Part shown: in pieces, positions 10,307 through 20,428 of the stretch
Numbering within the stretch: position 1 is the first letter of the stretch
How the letters are laid out: every line of letters begins with the position of its first letter
DNA from: Prorocentrum cordatum
Taxonomy: Eukaryota; Sar; Dinophyceae; Prorocentrales; Prorocentraceae
NCBI GenBank assembly: GCA_963575745.1
Contig: CAUYUJ010016912.1
Coordinates: 22,501 to 86,500 of the forward strand
Direction: 5' to 3'
DNA: 64,000 bases
Translations under genes and position numbers: made by a program
The notes under the pieces: model-generated
Seen by the model: only the letters and a program-made list of their open reading frames with translations
What the model was told of the DNA's origin: nothing
The model's database searches: none

Positions 10307-11389
10307 CTAGCGACTGGCAGCCCGTGGAGACCCTGGCGGGCGGCAGGCAATCCTGGATGCCCTCGTTGGCCGCGTAGAGCTCCGCTGCCCCTGGCTCCTA
10401 AGGGCATGGCCACGGCAAGGGGCCGAACAGGCCAACCGCTTCGGCTTCCTGCCCCGTCGCGACCACTGCCAGCCGCCGCGCGCAGATAGCAGACTGGGGT
10501 CCACGACGCTGCCGTCGGAGAACACATGCTCTGTGAGGGGTTGGCCGACCAGGTCATCCCGACCTTCTTCCCTTGCCTCCCTGTCCTCCGTGGGCAGAGG
10601 CAGGGTCCTCCTGTGCTCTGGAGCGAGGGCGCGCGACCAGGGTGGGTCCTCCGTCGAGTTGAGGCTGGCCATGTCGACGATGGGCCTGAGGTGCATGTCA
10701 TCAGGCGGCCGTCGCTGATCGCCGTCGTCGTGGGCCTCCCACTCTGCGCGCCCCGAGGCCGTAGCTGGGCATTGCCGCGCCAGATGTCGCACCGTGCCGT
10801 GCGCGTCGCAGCCTCTCGGGCACCGTGTGGGCGAGGCCGGTGGTCTGTCTGCTCTGGACCTTCTGGCAGCGGGCCAAAGGCAGCCCGCTGGCGCATTCTT
10901 GGAAGGGCTCATCTGCTTCGCCATCTGCTTGCTCATGCGCTTGCGGTGCAGCGCGCGCCTGATGCTGGAAATGGCGCCTCCCCCAGACAGGTGCTCGAGG
11001 CCTGGGTTCTCGCCCGCCTCGCGCCATAACAAGCGCTCATGGCTGGCAGCGATGTGCTTGGCCAGAGTCGAAGCCCCCAGCAACCAAAGGTCGATGTGCT
11101 GCTGCAGGTCGTTGATGGGCAGGCCAGGCCGCGCCGCTGTCCAGCCCGGGCGGAAGCATGCCAGCGCGCAGACCGAGGCATGCCCTCGGCCAGCAAGCGC
11201 CTCTGGCCCCTCCTCTGCGAGCATCGCCTGAGCTCCCGCGAACGCACTGCCCATGGCGCGAGCCGTCTGAATTGAACTGTACCGCCTTGGCCCAAGCGAC
11301 GATGGGCGGCGCCACGCGGTCCAATAAGGGGTCGCAGGAGAGCCGCTTGCTGAGGAGGAAGCTGAGGCTGAGACTCTTGCCGGGCCCAT
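10307..11389 (-). pseudogene. NLR-2 zinc knuckle and start of RNase H
   Basis: An open 360-codon minus-strand frame. The N-terminal part resembles an RT thumb/connection (NDLQQHIDLWLLGASTLAKH). It is followed by basic residues (RKRMSKQMAKQM), a zinc-knuckle-like motif CPRGCDAHGTVRHLARQC (about 10775-10830), and the first RNase H strand with the catalytic Asp in EHVFSDGSVVD (about 10505-10540). Beyond about 10480 the frame drifts out of phase with the rest of RNase H, so a frameshift lies between 10400 and 10480. Confidence 0.65.
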
Positions 11390-12839
11390 TACCGTGGTGG
11401 ACGGCGTTCACTTGGCGCCTCCACCTGGTCAGCTGTGGGGAAGGCCAGCCCACCGCGCTGCTGCCGTAGCGCGTTGCTGGGCGTAGGCCTGTGTTGGCCA
11501 CTCGTGCTGCCGCTGGCGTCACCTGCGAGCGAATGGCGTGAAGCCGCTGTAGCTGCGAGGCCGCCTTCGAGTGCCGCGCCCCCAGGCCTGGCCGTCGAGG
11601 CAGTGGCCCACCCCCCAATTCCTGACCGAGTCCGCGATCGGGAATGCGGAGACGCCCATCTGCTTGGCGACCAGGGAGGCCAGCTCTGGCGAGCAGCTCG
11701 CCCTTGGCCTCCGAGACATTCCAGCCCCAGGCCTGTGGCTGGGCGACCGCGACCTTGGTCGCCGGCGCCACATGCGCCGCGACCTGCGCCATCGGGCCGT
11801 GGCATCCCGCGCAGCAGTCGTCGAACGTGATCGCCGGCGTGACGCGGGGCTCGAGCACTCGCCGCAACCTCGCGTGCTCGCCGGCGAGAACGAACCAGCA
11901 AGCCGCACTTGAGGAGCCTCCCTGCATGCGTGCATGCGAGCATCCTGCGATGAGGCCCGCGTCGAGCTTGTAGGCGTCTGAGGCGCCGCAGTCGAGCATG
12001 AATCGCCGCTCGCCTGCGTGCAGTGTCAGGGCCATGCCCAGCAGGCCCCGTGGATTGTTAGCCAGGATGCCGCGGTCCTGGATAATCGCCAAGTCGACGA
12101 GCTCGTACGCCTTCCAGAAGTCGACGAGAGCCGCCGCAGCGCCCTCGCCCCGAGCGTGGGAGGCCTCTGACCGCAGGGCTTGCCACCAGACGGCATCCAC
12201 GGCGGCGCGGCCTCGGCCGCCCCAAAAAGGGCCAGCTAGGCCCGGGTCGATTTCAGAGCCCCAGCGCCTCGCGTCGGGCTGTCTGACGCGGCTCCAGAGG
12301 CGGGGGGGCCAGCTCAGCAGCCCGATGGGCCGATGGCCTCCCTGTGACTTGGGGGGCATGGCGACCAGAGAGTCGGCGAGAACGTCTGGCCAGCCGCCCA
12401 GCTCCTCACACTTCATGCAGAAGTCAATGATAGCGTCCAGAATGGCGTCGCCGAGGTCGGCGGCTTTGCGCGGGTTGAGGCGGTCGCTGCCGCTGCCGGT
12501 GCCGCGCCTGAAGGTCTTGGCGGCACTCCGCTCCCTCTGGGCAGACGGCCTGGGCAGGGCCACGGCGTCGCCCGGCGGTCGCCGTGTGCGAAAGCGATCG
12601 CCCTCTCTGCAGGCCCGCCGTACCTCGGTGGCCCACTGGGCCGCGACCACCTTCGCGCGCGCTGCGCAGGCGCCCCCTCGAACTCCTCGCCAGGGATCCA
12701 GCCGCGAGGTCCGCGCCGATAGGCGTGAAGTCCGCCGGCCCCTGCCGCCTTTGAGTGCTGGGTCCACTCTTTGAAGCCCTGGCCGCGCGGAGCAGCGAAG
12801 CCCTCGGCCTCCGCGGCCTCGCGCGCCTGCGCTGCCCAC
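11390..12839 (-). pseudogene. NLR-2 reverse transcriptase domain
   Basis: The minus-strand frame carries the RT series in order: KSQGGHRPIGLL and RLWSRVRQ (motifs 1-2), AAALVDFWKAYELVD (motif A with Asp), GLIAGCSHARM (motif B) and AITFDDCCAGCHG (motif C, FDD in place of the usual YADD). Upstream residues (ATEVRRACREGDRF...KAADLGDAILDAIIDFCMKCEELGGWPDVL) match the usual lead-in. The first about 50 codons of the open stretch are out of frame with the preceding protein, so a frameshift lies near 12690. The retained FDD suggests decay was mostly by indels and stops rather than by loss of the active site. Confidence 0.75.
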
Positions 12840-14455
12840 TCCGCTAGAGGCAGGATATCAGGGCATTCAGCCGCAAGCGCGACGCGCGCCGCCCACTGCG
12901 GGCCCGGCACGTGGCCTAGCATGTTGGGCGGCCGCGGCGCAGACGCGCCTTCTGAGCCCGTGATCGCGCCTGAGCTGCCGCCGCGGCGGCTGCTGCCGTC
13001 GCTGTCGTCGCCGCTGCCGGGCGGGCGCCAGCCGTGAACCCGCGTGTCGCGCTTGACCGACTGGGTGAAGCCGAAATGCTCGTCGATAGCTGCGGCCCAG
13101 GCGTCGAGGGGCTCCAGCTCGCTCAGACGGCGGTGGTACTCCGTGCGCGTCGGCTTCGATTCCGCCCAGCCCCCCCCGCGCAGCTCCGCGGCCCGTGCCC
13201 AGCGGGCGGCCGCGCGCTTCGTGAACGGCCTCTGAGCGCCAGCCCCGCCGTCGCTGCAGCTGCCTGCGGGGGGCTGGTGTGCGCTTGCTGCCTGTCGCGC
13301 CGCTGCCATAAGCGCAGCCCCCAGCGGCGTCGGTTGTCGTTGCTGGCCCGAGCCCTGCTGCTTCTGCAACTGCCAGCGCGGTAAGGGAGCTGACAGGGGG
13401 CTGGACTGGGATCGCGCTGACCCCTTCCGCCTCTGCCTGGGGTTGCAAGCCGTCGCGTTCCCGCTCTGCCTGCAGGCCCTGGTCGCACCCGTCGAACTCG
13501 TGCTAGCTGAGGCGCGCGAACGCGTAGTGCGTGAACGGGCCCGCCCACTCGGCATGGTCATGGGCCTGGTCTGGGGCATGCGTGCGTGGAAGCCATCCCC
13601 GCTCGATGCGACTCAGCGTGCGCCGAACGCCCTGCGCGCCCACATCGAGGGCGCCCCGGCCCCCGGCAGCGCCGTCGGGTTCCAGGGCGGTGCGCGGCGC
13701 AGGGGGCGGCGGCGCAGGTGCGAGATGGACGTCGCCCCACCGGCCGTGCCCCACATGGGGCCCCCAGCCGCGCTGCCGCGCCGTTTTGACTGGGTTGCTG
13801 CGTGCTGGCCCAGGGAGTGGCCTGATGTAGTCCCCTCGCTCCTCCAGCCAGCGCCTGGGCTCGTGGTGGTTGTCGGCCGTCCTGTGGATCTCTTCCTCCT
13901 TTCCACCGTGGCCGATCTGACTGAGCTGGCGCAGAATGCTGACCAACTCGATCCGCCCAGGGCTGCCGCGCCGCCGTGCTGAGGAGCAGACGTCGCGAGC
14001 TGTGCGCAGACGGCTCTCGAAATCCGGCGCCGATCCAGTGGCGGCGTGCGTCGGCAGGCCCAGCGTGCGGAATGTGTTGGCACGCACTTCTCCATCCACT
14101 CGTTTTCGTCATCTGCGTGGTTTGGGTTGCTGGGGTTTGAGGCCCAGCTGCGCGCGCGTCGACCCAGGACTCGCTTGTGGCGCTTGAGTGCCTGCGCATG
14201 CGTGCGTTCAGCCCCGCGCCGTTCAGGATCGAGATCGAAGGCCGCGCGCCCCCTGCCGGAGTCGGTGGACGGTCTGTTGGTGCAGAACCGCACCTGCGTG
14301 AGGTAGCCGCTCAGGAGCATGAGCTTCTTGCCCTTGTAGCTGGCCTTGGGGCCCTTGATGGGTCGGGCCCTCGCTTGCGGGCCGTAGCTGAAGTTCGGCG
14401 GGCCCCCGCGGCCCCTGTAGAGATCGACCTCGTCGGGGTCGATCTGGTAGGTCTA
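12840..14455 (-). pseudogene. NLR-2 central linker between endonuclease and RT
   Basis: Several minus-strand frames join into one Gln/Pro/Ala-rich protein. YQIDPDEVDLYRGRGGPPN to KLMLLSGYLTQVRF is at 14455-14300. It is followed by FRTLGLPTHAATGSAPDFESRL...RELRRQLS-type helices and ADNHHEPRRWLEERGDYIRPL (14099-13800), then FARLS-stop-HEFDGCDQG with TAG at 13503-13505, then QPQAEAEGVSAI to TEYHRRLSELEPLDAWAAAIDEHFGF (13448-13060). I recognise no domain. Continuity across the TAGs at 14453-14455 and 13503-13505 is judged from composition. Confidence 0.5.
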
Positions 14456-15614
14456 GACGAGCTCGTCCTCGACCCCCGTGCAGACGCCCTGGTGCGCTTT
14501 CTCCAGGTCCCAAGAAACTCGCTCTGGTCGATCTGAAGCTGCGCGGCTGAATCATCCCAGATCCGCTCCTGTGTGGGCTCAAGGGGGCGCGCCTTGGGGA
14601 ATGCCATCGGCCCCTTGGCCCTGTGCGACTGGTTTAAGTCGCCGTGGCGCGTGGGGGTGCGCTGCGCTGCCATGCGGGGCCTGCGCGGGTCGGCGTGCCC
14701 CTGCTCGGTCATGTCGGGCCGCTTGCGCGAGCTTACCCTGTCGAGCAGCTCCGCGCGAACGGTGGGCCAGTCCTCGACGGCGTGACCGCCGATCTTTCCG
14801 AGCCGGTTGGCCGCGCGCTCGCGGAACCTATCGGGCTCGACGTCCCAATCGCCCGCCGGCGCCCCCGGCTTGCCCGTGCGCTTGAGGAGGGCCCCAGTCT
14901 CCCGGGGCGCGGCCTTGCTGGTCTCTCCCGCGTCGTCGTCGACGAGATATGCATATCCGAGCGGGAAACCTCCTGGCGCCGCGCCGCTGACGCGGGTGAT
15001 CATGGCCTGCCATCGTAGACGCGGTAGCTCTCCTTGTCGCCGTGCCCCCCTGGGCCACGCATGCCGCGAGCCGAGCGCCCCGCCGCCCCTGCGCCTCCGC
15101 TGGCGGCCCGCTGCGCCGAAGCGCTCGCGGCGGCGACGCCCGGGGCCCAGGCGGCGCCCCAGCCGGCCTGGCGGCGCCGCTGCTCCTGCTCGACGGCGCG
15201 GTAGCCGTTGAGGTGGCGCTCCTGGATGCAGAGCGCGTCGCCCAAGTGGGGCTGGGCGACCAGGTCCTGCCGGGGGCCCTGCTGCCCCCCCCAGGATAAT
15301 GGCGAAAGGCCCCAGCCGCTGCCGTCGAGGCTCGCGGTGGCGAAAAAGGGCTTGCTACCCTCTTTTCCCCCGTCGCCGCAGCCCCGCTGAACGTAGACTT
15401 GCGAGGGCCTCCTGGGTGCGGAGCTCGCGCGGAGCCGCTGCCCTCGCCGCGGGGTCGGTGGCTTGAGCTGCGGCGCCTTCGGCGCCTTCGCCCGCGGCAG
15501 GGCCCCCCTCCGCGGCCTCCTCCTCCATGATGCTGCCAGCGATGTTGCCCAGGTCGGCCTCGTCCAGCTTTTGTTCATCGCCGCTGGCGCCGTCGCGCCC
15601 CGCGGCCACGCCAA
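14456..15614 (-). pseudogene. NLR-2 endonuclease (EEP-like) region
   Basis: The frame 15614-15000 gives FFATASLDGSGWGLSP, HLGDALCIQERHLNGY (the Q-E-x-H endonuclease signature) and AGWGAAWAPG. After a frameshift near 15000 the next frame gives GYAYLVDDDAG and GAPAGDWDVEPDRF (about 14850), which resembles the GDWN box of exonuclease-endonuclease-phosphatase (EEP) domains with Asn changed to Asp. The terminal S-D-H motif was not found. The assignment rests on motif order upstream of the RT and on the same layout in NLR-4. Confidence 0.6.
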
Positions 15615-15659
15615 CCGAGGCGACGCGTTTTTGCCGGCCGTCGAAGCTCAGAGACTTGT

Positions 15660-16671
15660 TCATACAATCGAACTGCGCACCCTGCGTTGAGCATACCTGA
15701 TGCTTGGCCGAGCGCCGCCAAGAAGTCGGTGGCGCGCTCGCCCTCCGAGAGCTCGGCTGCCGGCACCGAGGCCGCTCCTCCTGCTGGTCCTGCCACAGGG
15801 CCTGCCAGCTGAAAGGCGCCCTCCCGCTCCTGTCGGTGCCTGACGAGCAGGTTGTCGATGAAGGCCTGGAGCTCAATCTCCGTGGACTTGCTCTGGTCGC
15901 GTTTCCCTTCCAGCTCGAGCTACTGCGTCTGGAAAATCTCGATCTCCCGCGTGGTGGCCGAGATCTTGTGCTCCAGGGCCTCCGTGGTGCTCTGCTGGTT
16001 CCTCTGCTCGCGCTCGATTTCGCTGAGTTGGACTTCTCCTCGGAGAGCTCGTGTTCCAACTGCTGTGCCTCTCTTCGATTGGCACTGGAGATCTCATCCG
16101 TGCCATCCACGCCTTCGAGCTTCTTGATTTCGCTCCGTAGGGTGGTTGCTGCCCGTCTCCGCCTCCGACAACGCCGCCACCACCACATGCGGACTGAGTG
16201 GCGCTCTCGAGCTTTTTGGCTTTCCTGTGTAGCTGGTTGAGCTCGTGGCGTTCCTTGGGGTCCAAATGTGACATGCCATTCCATCTTGAGCTTGCGCCAT
16301 ATCCCTGCTCCCACCAATCATGCCCGCAACTCCGGCACGTATGCCTGGAACCCCAATTTTTCTTGGCTCCGCTGCCTCCTCCGCTTGGCTGTCCCCCTCC
16401 ACGTCGCCCCCCTTTTGCTGCCGCCTTTGCCGCCGCCACCACGCGCGGCAGCTCGAGCACCACCTCCAGCTGCCATTGGTCGAGCCCGCGTAGGCTGGGC
16501 CCCCAATCGGGCGATCGAGGCCGGGTGTCGGGAAAAAGGTGATGGATATGAAAGGGCCGTGGCCGCGAAGGCCTCGCTGATAGCTTGGTCGAATTGGAAG
16601 CTGACCCAAGGAATGGCGCGACGGCTGGAGCCAGCCAAATGGGACCAGACATCTGCCCTGATCGCATCATT
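15660..16671 (-). pseudogene. NLR-2 N-terminal Cys-rich and coiled-coil region
   Basis: The first frame after the ATG pair at 16670/16667 reads through a Pro/Arg-rich leader to HTCRSCGHDWWEQGYG (about 16320-16370), a CxxC motif. A frameshift then leads to long heptad-like helices: RSEIKKLEGVDGTDE, QQLEHELSEE, LSEIEREQRNQQSTTEALEH, then REIEIFQTQ-stop-LELEGKRDQS with TAG at 15920-15922, then ELQAFIDNLLVRHRQE and ATDFLAALGQASGM. A CxxC finger plus coiled coil is the same N-terminal layout as NLR-4 and is inferred to be the Gag-like RNA-binding part. Confidence 0.55.
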
Positions 16672-16689
16672 GTTAACCCAAATGGCAAC
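16672..16689 (-). other. Degenerate spliced-leader relic at the NLR-2 5' end
   Basis: On the minus strand GTTGCCATTTGGGTTAAC aligns with the 3' part of the dinoflagellate SL (GTAGCCATTT, then TGGCTCAAG) at about 14 of 19 positions. Two ATG codons follow at 16670 and 16667. It lies exactly between the GAT array and the coding frame. The match alone would be weak; its placement matches NLR-4, where the relic is nearly perfect. Confidence 0.45.
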
Positions 16690-16753
16690 ACAGGTGATGC
16701 TGATGGTGATGGCGATGATGATGGTGATGGTAATGATAATGATAATGATACGG

Positions 16754-16785
<32 letters not shown>

Positions 16786-17045
16786 GGTGATGATGACGAT
16801 GATGATGATGATGATGATGATGATGGTTATGATGATGATGCGGATGATGATGATGATGATGATGATGATGGTGATGATGACGATAGTAGGGAGCGGGAGG
16901 GGTGGAGGAGCAGGAGGTGGAAGAGGGAGAGGAGGAACTCGGAGAGGAGAAGGAGAAAGAGGAGGAAGAGGGAACGTCTGAGGAGGGGAAACAAAAGAGG
17001 AGGATCATCATGCCCACGGGGGTGGGCGTCGTACTCATGATGATG
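16690..17045. repeat. GAT array followed by GGA array
   Basis: GAT/GATGGT triplets to about 16885, then GGA/GAG triplets to about 17005, and a short mixed stretch. Its GAT part is the presumed right-hand half of the target of NLR-2. Confidence 0.85.
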
Positions 17046-17400
17046 AGCTTCATTCGGCGTGCAAGCAGGGCTTGATGAAGAAGGAAGACGAGGTCAAGGA
17101 CGACCAGGGCCTACTGGGGTCCTGTCGGGCGCTTCCAGGGGGCCTCTTCGGGCCTCTTGGGGACTTCTCGGGGGCTTCTTGAAGTCTCCTGAATCGAAGG
17201 CTCGCAATGACATTGTTGTTCCCCCTCTCGGCCCCCTCTTGGGCCGTCATTGGGGCGTTTTGGGGCCTTCTTGGGCCGTCGTGGAGCTCTCTTGGGGGCC
17301 TCTTGGTCTGTGTTGGACCGATCATGAGGGCCTCTTGGGCCGTTTTCGACGCTGTGGAAGCCCGAGAGGCGAAGATGCTGAACATGTACGTTTTCTAAAT
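17046..17400. repeat. CTTGG/GGGCC dispersed repeat, copy at 17 kb
   Basis: Imperfect short repeats around GGCCTCTTGGG and GCCGTCATTGGGG. Related stretches lie at 946-1165, 19570-19840 (other strand), 40150-40400 and 49620-50700 (other strand). Translations give W/G/L-rich low-complexity peptides with no domain. Confidence 0.65.
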
Positions 17401-17460
17401 GGAATGTGGCAATGCTTGCCTCTTGGGCAGGGTGACGGCACGCCGGGGCGCTATCCGACT

Positions 17461-17695
17461 CCGGCCGATCAGCCGATCAGCCGATCAGCCGAACCGCCGA
17501 TCAGCCGATAAGCGACCGAGCAGCCGATCAGCGGATCAGCCGAACCTCTTATTGGCTGATCGGCTGATCGGCTGATCGGCTTCTTGGCCGCTGATCGGCT
17601 GATCGGCTGATCGGCTGCTCGGCCGCTGATCGGCTGATCAGCTGATCGGCTGCTCGGCCGCTGATCGGCTGATCGGCTGATCAGCTGCTCTGCAG
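17461..17695. repeat. AGCCGATC octamer array with inverted halves
   Basis: The left half repeats AGCCGATC (17461-17545), a short centre contains CTCTTATTGG, and the right half repeats the reverse complement GGCTGATC (17550-17690). The whole forms a long imperfect inverted repeat. The same structure recurs at 39835-40145. Confidence 0.85.
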
Positions 17696-18010
17696 GAGGA
17701 GGAGGAGGAGGAGGAAGAGGAGGAGGAGGAGGGAGAGGAAAAGGAGGAGGAGGAGGAGGAGAGGAAGGAGGAGGAGGGGAAGAGGAGGAGGGAGAGGAGG
17801 AGGAGGAGGAGCAAGAGGAAGGGGAAGAGGATAGGGAGGAGAGGGAGGAGGAGAAGGAGGAGGAGATGGAGGCAAGGGAGGAGGAGGACGACCAGGAGAT
17901 GGAGGCAGGGGAGGAGGAGGAGGAGGAGGACGACGACGACGACGAGGAAGAGGAGGGGGAGGAGATTGAGGCAGGGAGGCAGGGCGGCAGGGAAGGAAAG
18001 GGAGGGACGG
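17696..18010. repeat. GGA/GAG polypurine tract
   Basis: About 300 bp of imperfect GGA triplets on the plus strand. Only low-complexity frames. Confidence 0.9.
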
Positions 18011-18129
18011 AAGGATAGGTAGTCGTCGGCTGCTCGGTGGCTGGCCGACACGCGGGCTGTCGAAGGCTCAAAACGGCTCATGACATGAATAGAGGAAGCA
18101 CCAGGAGGCGCTTCAGAACAAACCCGGCC

Positions 18130-18148
18130 GTCTCTCTCTCTCTCTCTC

Positions 18149-18222
<74 letters not shown>

Positions 18223-18224
18223 TG

Positions 18225-18264
<40 letters not shown>
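18130..18264. repeat. TC dinucleotide array
   Basis: About 130 bp of TC repeats with single-base interruptions. One of the few arrays here that is pyrimidine-rich on the plus strand. Confidence 0.95.
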
Positions 18265-18265
<1 letters not shown>

Positions 18266-18384
18266 ATTATCAATTGTTTCCCCTTGTCTGCCTCGCGCTG
18301 ACGCTCGATTCGTTCGAACGCGGTCGCAAACTTGCCGCTGTGAAAACCAATATATACTCATGGCGTGTGTGTTTAAGGACGCTC

Positions 18385-18605
18385 GCATAGCGTCAAAATG
18401 CACAATCTTCCCCGTGTGTAACCCCTGTGTCCCCCTCAAAAAAACCATGTTTCTCGGTTAATTTTTTGTCTTGCTCCGAGCGTTGCGATTATGCTCGCGG
18501 TTGCTAGCGCCAGCGAGGCCGACGCGGGCGAATGCGTGAAAACATACTACGTTTGGAACAATTCTGGGGTGACGCACGGGAAATCTCAACGGTTTTGGCT
18601 GGACT
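18385..18605. repeat. Diverged copy of the 340-bp direct repeat
   Basis: Shares an ordered series of blocks with the 23-24 kb array: GCGTCAAAATGCAC, TTCCCCGTG, a CCATG plus T-run, GAGCG then GCGATT/GCGGTT, AATGCGTGAAAACA, GGGGTGACGCACGGGA and GGTTTTGGC. It lies just downstream (minus-strand sense) of the transposase-like coding unit and in the same orientation as the array upstream of it. Confidence 0.75.
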
Positions 18606-19098
18606 CGCGGAACTAGTCTCTTAACTGTTCCGCTCTTTTCCCGCCCGTTCCGTTCGCCCACCGCCGCCATAGCCAGCGCCGCTCAACTACCGCGGGGGTT
18701 GTTAACGACGCAAGGGTCGGAAAGGGGGGCGAGGAGGGAGCAGGGGGGAGGGAGACAGAGATAGAGAAATGGAGGGAAAGAGAGAGGGGGAGAGTTCTCA
18801 AGAGACACACTGCAGTATATGCAAGCCCCTCGGCGTAAAGGTTTGGTGTCTGTGCGTGGATACGGAGTGGCAACAACTCCTCGCGACCTGCCCCGCAAGT
18901 CGCGGTTCCGAGCACTTGCAAACGCGCATCCGGGTCCCGAGCCTCTCTCGGATTGCGCGCCTTCCCAGGCCAGACCGACCTGATCCCAGACCGCGCGGTA
19001 GCCTAAGATACAGGAAAACCAAGCCCGAAGGCAAACATGAGGGTGGCGCGAGCCTGCCAAGGCTCGGGCGGACCATGGCATGCATCCGCAAGATGAAT
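18606..19098. other. Non-coding stretch downstream of the transposase-like unit
   Basis: Contains a short polypurine patch (18720-18800) and GC-rich sequence. I see no convincing gene. It lies between the stop of the transposase-like unit and the 340-bp repeat copy, so it may be 3' untranslated sequence. Confidence 0.5.
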
Positions 19099-20304
19099 TC
19101 AAAGGAAGGGTACGAACAAGTGCTTCAAATGGTCGAGGCCGTCGTCATCCTCGAGCTCAACCCCGGGCATACCAGCGGCCTCCAAGCGCTGCGCCAGCAG
19201 GGCGTCTCGCTCTGCCCACGGCGGCAAACGACCAGTGCCGTAGTGGCGGTAATTAAACCGCAGGAAAGCGAGCTGGCTGAGGACGTTGAGCCAGCGCAGC
19301 GACGCCGTGCGAGCGCCCCGCGGGAGCATCCCCTTGAGACACTCCGACAGGCGCTCCACGGGCACGGTGCCCGACTGAACGGGCGCCCCCGCGGCCCGGA
19401 TCGCCCGCGCCGCTGACTGCCAAGCCCGCAGGCCCTCAACTCGCAGGGGCGTAAAGAGGCGACGGTAATGCGCCCGGACCTTGGCGGTCCAGACGCTGCG
19501 AAGGCCGCGGACCCGCTCGGGCTGCTTCTTGTCGCGGATCCGCCGCCGCGCCCCGCGGCGCGGACTGGGCGCGTCGACTACTCCTCTCTCCCGCCCGAAG
19601 AGGCCCCCAATGATCTTCCGGACGCCCCAAGGGCTTCCCAAGAGACCCCCGGGGAATTCCCAGAAGAGGCCACCGAGAGGCTCCAAAGAGGCGCCCAAAT
19701 TCGCTGCAGATGCCGCGAGGGGCGAAGGAATTGTCTCCCAGGGATCTCGCAAGGGGTCAACCACGAACTCGCAGCTCACATCCGTTAGCCCAGGCGCGGC
19801 GGCGGGCTAGGCCCAAGGCCGCTGGATTATTCCCCGACGCCTACGGGTGGAGCGGCGGCCAGGTTTGCACCACCTGGCGTTTCTACGGACCTCCGCCTTG
19901 AACTGCTTCGGGGAGGCGCGCCCGCGAAAGGCTTTGGGCGAATCCACTTGAACCCCAGCACGCCGCGCGATGCGCGACACCACTCCCCGCGGGGGGTATG
20001 CGCCGAACTCCTTCTTCCAAAGGCGGCACTTCGACGCGTTCGGCGACTGCAGGAATCGTCGAAGGTCCGCGGCTCCGTCGGCATCAGCGCCCATGCTTGC
20101 CTGGAACGTCGCTACGGTCTTCTCGACAGCGGTTCTGAGCAGCGCCACGCCCGCCTCCGACAGATCCTGCGCGCGCGGGCGCGCAGGCGCTTGCCCGGCA
20201 GGCGGGGCGTCCGGAGGCGGCGCTGACAAACGTGACAAAATGTCCTGGTGGTCGTGAATGGAATCCCGGCAGTCGTTGCACGACGGGCTCGCGCACCGCC
20301 GCAA
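19099..20304 (-). pseudogene. Transposase-like protein, C-terminal part with catalytic Glu candidate
   Basis: The minus-strand frame begins SIHDHQDILSRLSAP, then helical EAGVALLRTAVEKTVATFQASM, LRRFLQSPNASKC, KEFGAYPPRGVVSRIARRAG and a basic patch ending GIIQRPWA. TAG follows at 19807-19809. In the same frame comes a W/G/L-rich stretch of CTTGG-type repeat (about 19570-19806), then RIRDKKQPERVRGL, HYRRLFTPLRVEGLRAW, VQSGTVPVERLSECLKGMLP, FLRFNYRHYGTGRLPPW and the C-terminus LDHLKHLFVPFL. The SGTVPVERL box resembles the region carrying the last acidic residue in hAT-like DDE transposases. The W/G/L stretch looks like an inserted repeat or intron rather than original coding sequence. Confidence 0.5.
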
Positions 20305-20428
20305 CGCAATGACCTCAGACAGCTCGCGACGGGCATCGATCGGCCGCTGGTCAGCCAGGGTTTGGATCTCAGAACCGATATGATCAAGGACCAGCCAGAT
20401 CTACGATTACATCGGACCTATCGCAGGC

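Larger units (their letters stand above)
7496..16689 (-). mobile_element. NLR-2: large non-LTR retroelement within a GAT array
   Basis: Nine kilobases of GC-rich DNA flanked by GAT arrays on both sides (7340-7490 and 16690-16885). Read 5' to 3' on the minus strand: spliced-leader-like relic and ATG (16670-16689), Cys-rich/coiled-coil N-terminus, endonuclease-like (EEP) region, central linker, reverse transcriptase, CCHC knuckle, RNase H, terminal CxxC motif (to about 9330), then about 1.8 kb of degenerate tandem repeats. Multiple frameshifts and at least four in-frame TAG codons show it is dead. Insertion in a GAT array and the 3' limit are inferred; the 3' tail could be unrelated satellite. 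Confidence 0.7.
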
